Position numbers and translations under genes: made by a program | Assembly: GCA_022013685.1 (NCBI GenBank) | Contig: JAKLPV010000027.1 | Location: forward strand, 40,253 to 104,252 | Origin: Anaerolineae bacterium | Lineage (GTDB): Bacteria; Chloroflexota; Anaerolineae; Anaerolineales; Villigracilaceae | Length of the DNA stretch: 64,000 nt | Reading direction: 5' to 3' | Notes under the pieces: model-generated | What the model was told of the DNA's origin: nothing | Seen by the model: only the letters and a program-made list of their open reading frames with translations | Database searches by the model: none | In this document: in pieces, positions 25,220-34,816 of the stretch | Layout: the number at the start of each line of letters is the position of its first letter | Numbering within the stretch: the stretch's first letter is position 1

Positions 25220-26661
25220 AAATCCAGTTTCAGTATCTGGCGGGTTTTTTCTGTGACTCTGAAGCGCTGCGCCATGCGCAGGCCCACAACCCAGGCAATT
25301 TCATCGTCCACGCAGAGCACGGGCCAATTCTTTCTCAGTCTCTTTGGGATTTTGAGATTGACGAACAGATCGGATAGTTTTACCGTTTGACGGGGCATGC
25401 CCAACTGCTCGAACTGATCTCCCGCGCGGAACGGACGCAGATTCAGCCTGCCGGCCGTTAAATCGGCATCCAGCATGGCTGACCAGTTGTCAGTGTTCTG
25501 CGACCAATCTTCAGTGTTCCGTAATCGGTTTTCATTATTCAGCGTTTCGCAAGTCAGGACCCAGCCGTTTTCGAGAGCAATTTCATAGGATGATAACCGC
25601 CCTTCGACTTCGGCAGCGCCTCCGCTCACCTGTGCCGGCGGCACTGGCGCAGGCAGGGCTTGATGACTGAATACTGAATACTGATTACTGATTTGCAGTT
25701 GATTAATTGGCAGATCTGTTTCATCGCCTGTCACGTACAGCACGTTGCGCTCGATAATGGTCTTCAACCCGCCGGCCAAATCCAGCGCTTTCAGGCTGGC
25801 CGCTCTTTCCAGCGCATCAAAGTCTATATCGCGCAGGCCGGGTCTCAGGGTCAGGGCTGCCCGTCGAAAAAGGCTGCGCCGCAGGGCCGGCGACAGTTCA
25901 CGGAGTTGTGGCAGGTCGAAGGCCACGAATCCGCTTTCAGATGCGGTAACAACCTTTGCCCAGGCAGAATCGACGAGTTCATTAAGCAGCTCGAAGTCGC
26001 TCTGCAAGGCCAGGGCGCTGCGGGTCAATGTTTGGCGGATTTGCGGATTATAGGCTTTGAGTTGGGGAAGGAGTTCGTGTCGCAAACGGTTGCGGAAGTA
26101 GGTTGTATCAGCGTTGGTCGAGTCATTCAGGTAATCCAGACTGTGTTTGTGACAATAGGCCTCGGTTTGGGCACGCGTCCAGGCGAGCAGGGGTCGCACA
26201 AGCGGAATTTCGGCGTCGAAAACCGGCAGAATGACGCGCGGCGGCATACCTTTCAGCCCTGCCAGCCCTGCGCCGCGCAGGAAGTGCATCAGCACCGTCT
26301 CGGCCTGGTCGTCAGCGGTGTGGCCGGTGGCGACGGCTTGCGCCCCGGCTTTTCGCGCTTCGCGAAAGAGGAAGTGGTAGCGCAGGTCACGGGCCGCTTC
26401 TTCGATCGACAGGCCTTCGGCTTCAGCATGAGCCGCCACATCCGCCGAATCGGTAACGAAGGGCAGCCCCAGGGCCTTGGCAATGCGCTGCACATGGGCC
26501 ACATCGGCATCCGCTTCGGGTCGCAGACGATGATTAAACGAGGCGACAAGCAACGGGTAGCCCGATCCGCGCAGGAAATGCAAAAGGGCGAGAGAATCTG
26601 CCCCACCGGAAACCGCTGCAAGCACGAGGCCGGCCTGTTTTAATCCGCAATTGGAAATCAT
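25204..26661 (-). CDS. tilS: tRNA(Ile)-lysidine synthase
   Basis: A 485-residue enzyme that attaches lysine to C34 of tRNA-Ile(CAU), changing it to read AUA; essential in nearly all bacteria. The PP-loop is AVSGGADSLALL near residue 20; SFNHRLRPEAD, the ATGHTADDQAETVLM motif near 140 and the RPLL region follow, then the C-terminal substrate domain. Between residues ~325 and ~400 the DNA has heptamer-type repeats (see 25660-25700) that encode low-complexity N/Q/S-rich peptide, a likely tolerated insertion between domains. Confidence 0.93.
   Translation of the reverse strand: MISNCGLKQAGLVLAAVSGGADSLALLHFLRGSGYPLLVASFNHRLRPEADADVAHVQRIAKALGLPFVTDSADVAAHAEAEGLSIEEAARDLRYHFLFREARKAGAQAVATGHTADDQAETVLMHFLRGAGLAGLKGMPPRVILPVFDAEIPLVRPLLAWTRAQTEAYCHKHSLDYLNDSTNADTTYFRNRLRHELLPQLKAYNPQIRQTLTRSALALQSDFELLNELVDSAWAKVVTASESGFVAFDLPQLRELSPALRRSLFRRAALTLRPGLRDIDFDALERAASLKALDLAGGLKTIIERNVLYVTGDETDLPINQLQISNQYSVFSHQALPAPVPPAQVSGGAAEVEGRLSSYEIALENGWVLTCETLNNENRLRNTEDWSQNTDNWSAMLDADLTAGRLNLRPFRAGDQFEQLGMPRQTVKLSDLFVNLKIPKRLRKNWPVLCVDDEIAWVVGLRMAQRFRVTEKTRQILKLDLKRLP
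25660..25700. repeat. ACTGAATA-type short repeats inside tilS
   Basis: The + strand reads TGATGACTGAATACTGAATA followed by CTGATTACTGATT. A related pattern (CAGTGTTCTGCGACCAATCT, then CAGTGTTC again) lies at 25490-25530. Both are inside the tilS frame and encode N-Q-Y-S-V-F-S and N-T-E-D-W-S-Q-N-T-D-N-W-S. Confidence 0.7.
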
Positions 26662-26730
26662 AGCGGTAATTAAACCACGTTTGAAGCCGGGAGGGGTAAA
26701 ATAGGGAATTCTCGAAAGTGAGGGACTGTC

Positions 26731-27774
26731 ATGACCGCTGAAACAGCTTCTGTACTACGTCCGATGCGCGTGGTGGAATTACTAGATGCCGCTTTTCGGC
26801 TTTACCGACGAAATTTTTGGACATTTGTGGGGATTATTGCGCTGGTGCAAATCCCTGTTTCGTTGCTTAGCATGGCGCCAAGCATGCTCATGCTGCAGGG
26901 AATAGATGCAACTGACATGAGTCAACTGTCCATTGAATATTTTCTGGGCCTGGGGCTTACATTTGTTTTGGCGCTTGTCCAGTTTCTCCTGATCTCAGGT
27001 GTGGCAACCCTGGCATTGACACGCGCCATCCTCTCCACTTACCTGGGAGAAAAAATCGGCGTTTTGGAATCGTTCCAAAAAACCTGGCCGTTATTGGGGC
27101 GTTTCCTGATCGTGTTGGTGCTCATTGGGCTAATAACGGTCGGTCTTTACATCTGGACGCTTGTCCCATGCATTGGTTGGTTGTCGGGGCCGGGAATTTT
27201 GCTAACGGTTGCGATGGCGATCACTCCCCTTGCGGCCCCAATCGTCATTCTGGAGAATCATGGCGCAACTACAACGATCTCGCGCGTCTGGGATCTTGTG
27301 CGGCGGCGTTTCTGGTGGTTGATTGGACTGATGAGCATACTTTACCTGTTTAACCTGGCGTTGGTTGGCCCGGCAGCCTTATTTAGTGTTTTCTCAACAT
27401 CAGCCTCGGAATCAATCTTTGGCTTTACCAGCATGGCTGACCGAACCCTGATCAGCACCATTGTTCAGACCCTGGTTGGGGTGCTGGCTTCGGTCTTGTA
27501 CCTGCCGCTGCAATTTACCGTCATTGTGCTGGCCTATTTTGACATCCGCGCCCGCACTGAAGGGATCGATCTTTTTTTCAACGCTGCCCAGGGTGAAGGC
27601 CAGCCGCTTGGCATGGCGCAGATTGCCGAAATGCCCATGGTGAGTTACAGCACCCAAACGGTGACCGGCTCAGAAATTGGTTATTTTATTATCTTAACCC
27701 TAGTGGTTATTCTTTTATACGCCCTGCTTTTTGGGGCGATCCTGCTGTTTTCGGCTGGCAGCCTGATGTTGTAA
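26731..27774 (+). CDS. Polytopic membrane protein, GDPD-anchor-like
   Basis: A 347-residue protein with about seven membrane helices. The N-terminal LRPMRVVELLDAAFRLYRRNF is the typical entry of a membrane family often placed with the glycerophosphodiesterase membrane domain (DUF7847-like). No catalytic motif is seen. It is the first gene of the DUF4129/DUF4350/MoxR/DUF58 operon, and members of this family frequently precede those genes, so a role in the same envelope complex is likely. It is divergent from tilS. Confidence 0.75.
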   Translation: MTAETASVLRPMRVVELLDAAFRLYRRNFWTFVGIIALVQIPVSLLSMAPSMLMLQGIDATDMSQLSIEYFLGLGLTFVLALVQFLLISGVATLALTRAILSTYLGEKIGVLESFQKTWPLLGRFLIVLVLIGLITVGLYIWTLVPCIGWLSGPGILLTVAMAITPLAAPIVILENHGATTTISRVWDLVRRRFWWLIGLMSILYLFNLALVGPAALFSVFSTSASESIFGFTSMADRTLISTIVQTLVGVLASVLYLPLQFTVIVLAYFDIRARTEGIDLFFNAAQGEGQPLGMAQIAEMPMVSYSTQTVTGSEIGYFIILTLVVILLYALLFGAILLFSAGSLML

Positions 27775-27795
27775 GGCAGGTTCAATCTGGCACAA

Positions 27796-28770
27796 ATGAA
27801 ATGGCGTCTGTTTTTTTGTTTTGCAATACTTACCCTGGGATTTTCTCTGGGTTGGGATGTGGTCCAGGCCGGGCTGCAGCCCGGCTCAATCAGCGAGGCA
27901 GAATACTGGCAAATGGTGGCAGAAAGCAAGACGCTGGTCGGTGAACTGGCCGAACAAGGCCCAGGGGAAAATGCCGCCTTCGAATTGGAGCAACTGGCAG
28001 CGCGCTGGGAAAAAATCAACCTGGTGCAGACGGAAAACGGGAGTGTTATCCGCCTGGATGGTTCGATCTGGGCTGCGTTGATGCGCGTCGATCCGCCTGA
28101 CCTGGCGGGGCTGCGAGTGCGGCTGGACACCCTGGAAAAGGAACGCGAGACCTTCAAACCGGTCGGGCTGCCTTCCATGTCTCTGGGGGTTTTACGGGAA
28201 ATCCTGGCCCGGCCTGAATATCAATGGAAAACACAATCCCCGGGCTGGCTTCAGTCGCTTTGGGATCGTTTGCTGCAATGGTTGTTCGACCTGCTTGGAC
28301 AACCAGAAGAAATAATCATCTCAACAGATGACGGTGGCTTTGATTTGATGACCGTGCTGGCCTTCGTGCTGGTTGCCGGGATATTGGCCTACACACTCAA
28401 CAGGTTGTTTTCTGACTTTGTCAGCGAGGCCGCGCTGGAAGCAAACGGGAACCACGATGAGCCGCTTAGCGCGCGGACGGCGCTCAACCGGGCCGATACA
28501 CTTTCAAAAGAAGGCGAATACCGCAGCGCCGTTCGTTATCTTTATCTTTCAGCCCTGCTCATTCTGGATGAGCGCGGTTTGTTATATTACGATCGAACCA
28601 AGACCAATCGCGAATACCTGCGTAACCTGGCCGGGAATGCCAGAAGTGCGGAGCTGCTCAGGGAGGTCATCAACGTTTTTGACCGGGTCTGGTACGGATT
28701 CCAGCCGGTGGATGAAGAAACCTACCAGCGTTACGCCGCCCAGGTGCGCGAATTGGAGAATCTACAATGA
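27796..28770 (+). CDS. DUF4129 membrane protein
   Basis: A 324-residue protein with a signal sequence, an outer alpha-helical part, one membrane helix near residues 183-200 (MTVLAFVLVAGILAY) and a cytoplasmic DUF4129 domain (EYRSAVRYLYLSALLILDERGLLYYDRTKTNREYLRN). DUF4129 is found next to transglutaminase or MoxR/DUF58 genes. Its stop overlaps the next start (ATGA). Confidence 0.85.
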   Translation: MKWRLFFCFAILTLGFSLGWDVVQAGLQPGSISEAEYWQMVAESKTLVGELAEQGPGENAAFELEQLAARWEKINLVQTENGSVIRLDGSIWAALMRVDPPDLAGLRVRLDTLEKERETFKPVGLPSMSLGVLREILARPEYQWKTQSPGWLQSLWDRLLQWLFDLLGQPEEIIISTDDGGFDLMTVLAFVLVAGILAYTLNRLFSDFVSEAALEANGNHDEPLSARTALNRADTLSKEGEYRSAVRYLYLSALLILDERGLLYYDRTKTNREYLRNLAGNARSAELLREVINVFDRVWYGFQPVDEETYQRYAAQVRELENLQ

Positions 28771-29912
28771 AACTCCAGCGTGATACGTGGCTGGTTATTG
28801 GCCTGCTGGCGCTGCTGACCCTGGTAACGATTGCTGCGGGAATCCGGCAAAACCAACAAGCCGAAAAGCCGCCTTATTCCAGTTACTCATCACAAACAGA
28901 TGGCGTATTGGCGCTGCGCCAATGGATGGAAGCGATCGGATACGAGGTCCTGCCCGACCGCTTGTCGATCTTTTCGCCGCCGGCGAATGCGCGCCTGATT
29001 TTTGTGCTGGAGCCTTCAATCCTCGAAGAAAGCGAAATCGCAGCGCTGGATGACTGGGTGCGGCAAGGCAACACCCTGATCGTTAGCGGCGTTGGGGCGG
29101 GTACGCGCCTGCTGGCCGAGCATTATCAGTTTTCATTGGAATTTGCCAACCCGGCGGTAGAACAGGTCTTCCTGCAAAACCCGCTGCTCAACATCCCGGC
29201 GGTGCGCGAGTCGATTGGCCTGCAAACCAATTTCAGCCTGGCTTCAACGCGTAATGATTACGTTGTCCACCTGGCTGATGGCGCCCGGCCAGTTCTGGCT
29301 TCGATGCGCTACGGAAAGGGGCAGATCATCTTTTCGAGCGCGCCAGACCTGTTCAGCAACCAGGGTTTGAAAGAAAGCAACGCGCCTGAAGCGGTTTTGA
29401 ACATTCTGCGTCTGGCCGGTAAAAAAGGGCCTGTCTGGTTTGATGAGTGGCATCACGGTGAACGCGGCGCCGATACGGGGATCAGCGGTCCAACCCAGTG
29501 GCTCAGAAATACCCCCATTGGGCGCGCCTTGCTGTTCGTTGCCGCGGTAATCTTTATCGGCATCCTGCTGCAAGGAAGATTGTTTGGCAAGCCGGTGCCG
29601 CCGCGCCGCGATATGCGCCGTCGGACGCCGCTTGAATATATCCGCGCGATTGCCAATCTGGGCCGCCGGGCCGGTCATCGCCGTCCTGTCATGACCCAAT
29701 ATTACACAGCCCTCAAGCGCGGACTGGGCAAGCGTTATCGCCTGAACCCGTCCCTGCCCAACGAAGAATATGTCACCCTGTTGGGGAAGTACAACCCGGC
29801 CATAGATCAGGCTGCCTTGCTTGAACTATTGACCGCCTTGCAAAAGCACAACCCGGGCGAAGCAGAGATGGTCAGGCTTGCCGCTAAAACAGCAGAGTGG
29901 TTGAATGAATGA
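28767..29912 (+). CDS. DUF4350 membrane protein
   Basis: A 381-residue protein: N-terminal membrane helix, then an outer DUF4350 domain (PYSSYSSQTDGVLALRQWMEAIGYEV; LDDWVRQGNTLIVSGVG) that resembles a glutamine-amidotransferase-like fold, a second membrane helix near residue 260, and a cytoplasmic C-terminal part. Overlaps DUF4129 at its start; the MoxR ATG lies 10 bases after its stop. Confidence 0.85.
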   Translation: MKLQRDTWLVIGLLALLTLVTIAAGIRQNQQAEKPPYSSYSSQTDGVLALRQWMEAIGYEVLPDRLSIFSPPANARLIFVLEPSILEESEIAALDDWVRQGNTLIVSGVGAGTRLLAEHYQFSLEFANPAVEQVFLQNPLLNIPAVRESIGLQTNFSLASTRNDYVVHLADGARPVLASMRYGKGQIIFSSAPDLFSNQGLKESNAPEAVLNILRLAGKKGPVWFDEWHHGERGADTGISGPTQWLRNTPIGRALLFVAAVIFIGILLQGRLFGKPVPPRRDMRRRTPLEYIRAIANLGRRAGHRRPVMTQYYTALKRGLGKRYRLNPSLPNEEYVTLLGKYNPAIDQAALLELLTALQKHNPGEAEMVRLAAKTAEWLNE

Positions 29913-29922
29913 AGGAGATGAG

Positions 29923-30879
29923 ATGACAATATCCGAAATCCGCCCTATTTACGAAAAATTAAAAGAAGAGTCGGCCAAGGTGTTGGTCGGCCTGGATGAA
30001 CCCTTTGAATTGCTGACAGTCGCCCTATTTACCGGCGGCCATGTCTTGCTCGAAGGCGTGCCGGGCACAGCCAAGACCTTGATGGCAAAAACCCTGGCGC
30101 ACATGGTGCAGGCTCAGTTTAAGCGCGTCCAGTTCACCCCTGATTTGATGCCTTCCGACATTCTTGGCACCAGCGTCTTCGACATGAACTCCAGCAGCTT
30201 CACCCTGAAAAAAGGGCCGATTTTCACCCAATTCCTTTTGGCTGATGAAATCAACCGCGCCCCGGCCAAAACCCAGGCGGCTCTGCTCGAAGCCATGGAA
30301 GAGCGCCAGGTCAACCTGGACGGCGAACGCCACGAACTCGGCAAACCCTTCATGGTCATTGCCACCCAGAACCCGATCGAATACGAAGGAACTTATCCGC
30401 TGCCAGAAGCGCAATTGGATCGTTTTATGTTCAAAATTTTGGTGTCCTACTCTGATATCGAACACGAAATCGAAATTATGCGCCGCTACCACCTCGGTTT
30501 TGATGCTCACGACCTGGCAAGCGCCCAGCTCAAACCGATCCTGACTGCCGATCAGGTCATGCAAATTCGCCAGCAATTGCGCGCAGTGGTGGTCGAGGAG
30601 GGCATCCTGCGCTACGTGGCCCAGATCAACGCAGCCAGCCGCCAATCGCCCGATATTGTCCTGGGAGCCAGCGCTCGCGCCGCCACCCACGTCTTGCTGG
30701 CCTCCAAGACCCTGGCCGCCATCCAGGGACGCGATTTCGTCATTCCTGACGATGTCAAAACGATTGTGCCGCCCGTCTACCGCCACCGCATCCTGCTCAA
30801 ACCTGAAGCGGAAATTGAAGGCCTGGATGCGGATACCGTTATCCTGCGCCTGCTCAACCAGGTGGAGGTTCCCCGCTAA
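29923..30879 (+). CDS. MoxR-family AAA+ ATPase
   Basis: A 318-residue ATPase. Walker A is EGVPGTAKT near residue 45, Walker B LLADEINRAPAKTQAALLEAM near 105, sensor 1 IATQNPIEYEG near 145, followed by the PEAQLDRFMF arginine-finger region and a C-terminal lid. MoxR proteins remodel partner complexes and pair with DUF58/VWA proteins, as here. The ATG at 29923 (after AAGGAGA) is preferred to one at 29905. Confidence 0.93.
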   Translation: MTISEIRPIYEKLKEESAKVLVGLDEPFELLTVALFTGGHVLLEGVPGTAKTLMAKTLAHMVQAQFKRVQFTPDLMPSDILGTSVFDMNSSSFTLKKGPIFTQFLLADEINRAPAKTQAALLEAMEERQVNLDGERHELGKPFMVIATQNPIEYEGTYPLPEAQLDRFMFKILVSYSDIEHEIEIMRRYHLGFDAHDLASAQLKPILTADQVMQIRQQLRAVVVEEGILRYVAQINAASRQSPDIVLGASARAATHVLLASKTLAAIQGRDFVIPDDVKTIVPPVYRHRILLKPEAEIEGLDADTVILRLLNQVEVPR

Positions 30880-30890
30880 AGCGGCCCGCC

Positions 30891-32201
30891 ATGCTCCCCA
30901 CCCTGCGCGGAATCCTGTTCCTGTTGCTGGCCGCCCCGCTGATGGCGTTTGCCACCTGGCTGCCCGTTTTCGAGTGGCTGGCCTGGGGCTATGTCCTCGT
31001 GGCCCTGCTCGTCTTCGGGCTGGACTGGCGATTCTCCGGCCCGGTAACACGCTTTGATGTGCGCCGCGTTCACGAGCCGCGCCTGTCGCTGGGGGCGGAG
31101 AATCCCATTCGGCTGGAAGTCCACAACCGCAGCCTGCGCCCGGTCCAATTCCAGTTGCGCGACGAAGCCCCGGAGCAGTTCCAAATCGAAACGCGCATCC
31201 TTGGCGGCCAGGCCGATCCACGCGAAACCTGGCTCGGACAGTATCATGTGCGTCCCTTGCGGCGCGGGGACTATTATTTTGGCGATCTGCACCTGCGCTG
31301 GCGCAGTCCTTTGGGGCTGCAGTTCAGGCAGGGGCGTGTGCCCGCCGCCGAACAGGTTAAAGTTTTCCCCAATCTGCTGGATGTGCGCCGCTACGATTTA
31401 TTGCTGCGCCGCAACCGCCTGCAAGAGATGGGCCTGCGTCACAGCCGCATGTTTGGCGAGGGGACCGAATTCGAGCGCATGCGCGAATATCTGCCCGACG
31501 ACGAATTTCGGCGTATCAACTGGAAGGCCAGCGCCCGCCGCCACCGCCCGGTGACAATGGAATACCAGACCGAACGCAGCCAGAATGTGATTGCGGTTAT
31601 CGATTGTGGGCGCATGATGCAAAGCCCGGTGGCTGAGATCGCCAAACTGGATTATGTGGTCAACGCTTCGCTGTTCCTGGCCTATGTCGCTACCGGCAAA
31701 GGCGACCGGGTCGGTATGATGACCTTTGCAGACAGCGTGATGCACTACCTCAGCCCCAAGCAAGGCCGCGGGCAGTTCTATCGCATGTTGGAACTACTCT
31801 ACGCTGTCGAACCCCAGCCTGTCGAGCCGGATTATGGCCGCGCGATGGCCTACCTGGCCGTTAAACAACGCCGCCGTTCGCTGGTCATCATCTTCACCGA
31901 CCTGAGCAGCGGAACGAGCATGAACGCGCTGGTGGCGCAGGTATCGCTGCTGGCCCGCTCCAACCTGACACTGGTCGTCACGATCAGCGACCCGGATGTT
32001 TATTCTGCCGCGCGCCAAAAGCCACAAACGTCCCAGGATGTTTACGAACGCGCTGCCGCGGCGCAACTGCTGGATGAACGCCGCATCACCCTCGAGACGT
32101 TACAACGCCGCGGGGTGCTCACGCTGGATGTGCCCGCCAACCAACTTTCGATTGCGGTGATTAATCGTTACCTGGAATTGAAGGGAAGAATGGCATTGTA
32201 G
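30891..32201 (+). CDS. DUF58 protein (VWA-like, MoxR partner)
   Basis: A 436-residue protein with two N-terminal membrane helices (~5-45), a beta-rich region, the DUF58 signature (GTEFERMREYLPDDEFRRINW, then KASARR) near residue 200 and a VWA-like fold with VIDCGRMM in the MIDAS-1 position, where the DxSxS pattern is not complete. Follows MoxR by 11 bases. MoxR-DUF58 pairs are thought to act in envelope or cofactor assembly; the target here is unknown. Confidence 0.9.
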   Translation: MLPTLRGILFLLLAAPLMAFATWLPVFEWLAWGYVLVALLVFGLDWRFSGPVTRFDVRRVHEPRLSLGAENPIRLEVHNRSLRPVQFQLRDEAPEQFQIETRILGGQADPRETWLGQYHVRPLRRGDYYFGDLHLRWRSPLGLQFRQGRVPAAEQVKVFPNLLDVRRYDLLLRRNRLQEMGLRHSRMFGEGTEFERMREYLPDDEFRRINWKASARRHRPVTMEYQTERSQNVIAVIDCGRMMQSPVAEIAKLDYVVNASLFLAYVATGKGDRVGMMTFADSVMHYLSPKQGRGQFYRMLELLYAVEPQPVEPDYGRAMAYLAVKQRRRSLVIIFTDLSSGTSMNALVAQVSLLARSNLTLVVTISDPDVYSAARQKPQTSQDVYERAAAAQLLDERRITLETLQRRGVLTLDVPANQLSIAVINRYLELKGRMAL

Positions 32202-32213
32202 TTTTGGCGCTCG

Positions 32214-32248
32214 GCCCTGAGCGGAGGCGCAGCCCGCAGTCGAAGGGC
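32214..32248. repeat. CCCTGAG...TCGAAGGG interspersed repeat
   Basis: An imperfect palindrome between convergent DUF58 and spoIIM genes, with outer arms GCCCTGAGC and GTCGAAGGGC. The same core (ATCCTGAGCC-TGTCGAAGGG) is inserted in the GcvT domain at 61181-61200. This type of repeat is widespread in bacterial genomes. Confidence 0.65.
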
Positions 32249-32261
32249 AGCACATCGACAA

Positions 32262-33242
32262 TCAAAAACCGCGTTTATTGCTTTTTTCTTCGCGTCCGGC
32301 CAGGAACAAATAGGCATAAAACAGCGCGCCGCTAAAAATCCCAACACCCCACTTAAAGACAGGCAGAATATTCTCCGCCGGGGAAATAAAGCCCTCGATT
32401 GTTCCCGCGATCACCAGCATCGGTACCGCGCCGAGCAGCAGTTTGACGGCATCTTGCGCGGCAGCGGTCAGGGCATCGCGACGCTGCATCAGGCCGGGTC
32501 GCAGGATAGCCCAGCCCAACATCAGCCCGGAACCGCCCGCCATGAAGATAACGCTCAATTCGAGTACACCATGTCCGATCACGAAATTCCATAGCTCCCA
32601 GCCAACCCCATAATGGGCTGTCAGTCCGGTTAGGCCGCCCAGGATCAAGCCGTTCATGATCATGACCCAGACCGTCATGAGCCCGGCAGTCATGCCGCTG
32701 GCAAAGGCCAGGAAAGACACGCGGATATTGTTCTGCATAATGAACGAAGAAGCGTATGGGCGTTCCTTGATCGGAATATCCACCCATAGTTCGCGTTGTT
32801 CGATGGTGGGAATTAAAGACTGGACTTCGACCGGCAAGAGCCAGAGCGCAGATTGCGGCGCCAGGAAAGTCGAGATTCCCGTCGCCAGGGCCGGGAGGAT
32901 GAACAGCAACGCCGCCACGAGGGTAAACGGAAGTGTTTTGCGGAAAAGGCGCGGAAAACCGTGCCGGGCAAAATCCGCCAGGCGATTGGTTTGCAGCGGT
33001 TCGTCGCGGTAGATGGCGGCATGGGCGCGGCCCACCAACTGGTTCAAGTACCCGGTCACCTGGTGGCGCGGAAAATCGCGCTGGGCCATGGCCAGGTCAG
33101 ATGTGGTCTGACGATACAGCCGCCCGAGCAGTTGCACATCTTCGGGCGAGAGCGAATCGATTTGCCGTTGGCCGCGCTCGACCAAAGCATTCAGGGCTGT
33201 CCAGTTTTCTTTTTGTGCGTTATAAAGCTCATCAGGCCGCAT
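32262..33242 (-). CDS. SpoIIM-family membrane protein (DUF95)
   Basis: A 326-residue protein: cytoplasmic helical N-terminus (~90 residues), a membrane helix near 115-135, then at least four more helices. The segment N-N-I-R-V-S-F-L-A-F-A-S-G-M, GVGWELWNFVIGHGVLELS and the LMLGWAILRPG stretch are typical of SpoIIM/DUF95. In non-sporulating bacteria it accompanies RDD, MoxR and DUF58 genes, as here. Divergent from the RDD gene. Confidence 0.88.
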   Translation of the reverse strand: MRPDELYNAQKENWTALNALVERGQRQIDSLSPEDVQLLGRLYRQTTSDLAMAQRDFPRHQVTGYLNQLVGRAHAAIYRDEPLQTNRLADFARHGFPRLFRKTLPFTLVAALLFILPALATGISTFLAPQSALWLLPVEVQSLIPTIEQRELWVDIPIKERPYASSFIMQNNIRVSFLAFASGMTAGLMTVWVMIMNGLILGGLTGLTAHYGVGWELWNFVIGHGVLELSVIFMAGGSGLMLGWAILRPGLMQRRDALTAAAQDAVKLLLGAVPMLVIAGTIEGFISPAENILPVFKWGVGIFSGALFYAYLFLAGREEKSNKRGF

Positions 33243-33304
33243 CGTTTACCGCCAACATGCTGTAAAATGGATTGAAATTCGAAGAGAATGGCTTAATTAT
33301 AACC

Positions 33305-34087
33305 ATGAACCATACAGACGAAATACTTTCGATCGACACCCCGGAAAATGTCATCTTTGGCTACAGCCTGGCGGGGCTTGGCTCACGCTTTCTGGCTGCC
33401 CTGGTCGATTCGACCATCATTGTCTTGATCCAGGCTGCGGTGTTGCTGATAACTTTTTACTTCATCATCGGGCCGAATTTTGCCGGTGACCTGGGTCAAA
33501 CCTGGGTAGCCAGCATCTTGAGCCTGTTGGCCTTTGTCTTTTTTTGGGGTTATTACATTTTCTTTGAATTGAACTGGAATGGGCAATCGCCCGGCAAGCG
33601 CATGGTGGGGATTCGCGTTATTCGCCGCGACGGGACGCCTGTTACCCTGAGCGAGGTGCTGATACGTAACCTGGTCCGGTTGGTGGACTTTCTGCCATCT
33701 TTCTATGGCGTGGGCGTCATTGCCATGTTTGCGGACGGACAATCCCGCCGGTTGGGCGATCTGGCCGCCGGGACGCTGGTCATCCACGACGTCGGTCCGC
33801 TTGCCATCGAGAGTGTATCGCCCGCTGGCAATTCAGCCTCCCTGCTCGGGCAAGCCCCGGCAGCCTTGCTCGATTTTCCGTTGACGCAATTAACCAACGC
33901 CGACCTGCAATTTCTGGAGGAATACATCGGCAGGCGTCATGGTCTGTCCAACCGGCGTGAATTGAGTCGGCAGGTTCTTAAAAGACTCTATGCCCGTGTC
34001 GGGATGTCTGATCAGCCATTGCCAGAGCACCCTGATTTGTTGTTGGATGCGATCCTGCAAGCGGCGCGCGCGAAAAGCGCAGAATAG
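33305..34087 (+). CDS. RDD-family membrane protein
   Basis: A 260-residue protein. The RDD domain (residues ~15-165) shows GLGSRFLAALVDSTIIVL, GQSPGKRMVGIRVIRRDG and the RLGDLAAGTLV motif, with four membrane helices. A C-terminal cytoplasmic part of ~90 residues (NADLQFLEEYIGRRHGLSNR) is helical and typical of SpoIIM-linked RDD proteins. The ATG at 33305 is chosen; the open frame runs further upstream into the divergent promoter. Confidence 0.88.
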   Translation: MNHTDEILSIDTPENVIFGYSLAGLGSRFLAALVDSTIIVLIQAAVLLITFYFIIGPNFAGDLGQTWVASILSLLAFVFFWGYYIFFELNWNGQSPGKRMVGIRVIRRDGTPVTLSEVLIRNLVRLVDFLPSFYGVGVIAMFADGQSRRLGDLAAGTLVIHDVGPLAIESVSPAGNSASLLGQAPAALLDFPLTQLTNADLQFLEEYIGRRHGLSNRRELSRQVLKRLYARVGMSDQPLPEHPDLLLDAILQAARAKSAE

Positions 34088-34096
34088 GAGATTCAA

Positions 34097-34684
34097 ATGA
34101 GTCAAAAACAGATATTGATTGTGATCGGTGTTTTGGTGCTGGTTTGTTGCTGTGTGGCCGGGCTGGGCCTGGCCGGGATGGGATATGTAGGCGAGGGGAT
34201 TGGCCGCTCGATAGAAAATGCTGATGATCCCGAAAACGTTGCCCGCATTGCCAACTCGATTGCCGATTACGATGTCCCTGCCGGGTACAAGCAAACAGCC
34301 TTTGAGATGCTTTCGATAAAATATGTTTTTATCGCTCCCGGCGATGGCATCCATTCATTTATCATGTTGACACAATTTCCTCAGAACATGGTCGGAAACC
34401 AGGAAGAAATGCAGAAAGAAATGGAACGAGCAATGGCCCGCCAGAGCGGACAGCGTTCCATAACAATGCAAATAGTAGAGGAAAAAAACTATACTATTCG
34501 CGGGCAGCAAGTGCCGGCAGCCATTATGGAAGGGGAAACAGAAGTCGAAGGCAATCTGGTTTCCATGCGTCAGATGGTCGTTGTCTTTGACGGAAAGACC
34601 GGCGTAGCCGCGCTGATGTTCTATGGCGTGAAAGAAGGCTGGGATCAGGAAATGATCGACTCCTTTATTGCATCGATTCGCTAA
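34097..34684 (+). CDS. Membrane-anchored protein, unknown function
   Basis: A 195-residue protein with one N-terminal membrane helix containing three successive Cys (V-C-C-C-V-A), then an outer alpha/beta part (YKQTAFEMLSIKYVFIAPGD; GKTGVAALMFYGVKEGWD). GGAGATTCAA precedes the ATG; it follows the RDD gene by 9 bases, so is in the same operon. I do not recognise the family. Confidence 0.75.
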   Translation: MSQKQILIVIGVLVLVCCCVAGLGLAGMGYVGEGIGRSIENADDPENVARIANSIADYDVPAGYKQTAFEMLSIKYVFIAPGDGIHSFIMLTQFPQNMVGNQEEMQKEMERAMARQSGQRSITMQIVEEKNYTIRGQQVPAAIMEGETEVEGNLVSMRQMVVVFDGKTGVAALMFYGVKEGWDQEMIDSFIASIR

Positions 34685-34735
34685 ATCCATCCCTGTTTCT
34701 TTTACGTCTCTCTGATATTTGCCGTAAAGAAGGCC

Positions 34736-34781
34736 GCATTTTGGGTATGAGCGCGCGTACGCGCGCTCATACCCAAAATGC
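34736..34781. terminator. Perfect 46-bp palindrome between convergent genes
   Basis: GCATTTTGGGTATGAGCGCG continues to the centre at 34758/34759 and is mirrored exactly to 34781; an outer AGGCC/GGCCT pair extends it with a bulge. It lies between two convergent genes, so as RNA it would be a bidirectional terminator-like stem, although it lacks a free loop and a T run. Confidence 0.8.
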
Positions 34782-34816
34782 GGGGGCCTATCACGGGAAT
34801 TCCTAAAGAGCATCTT

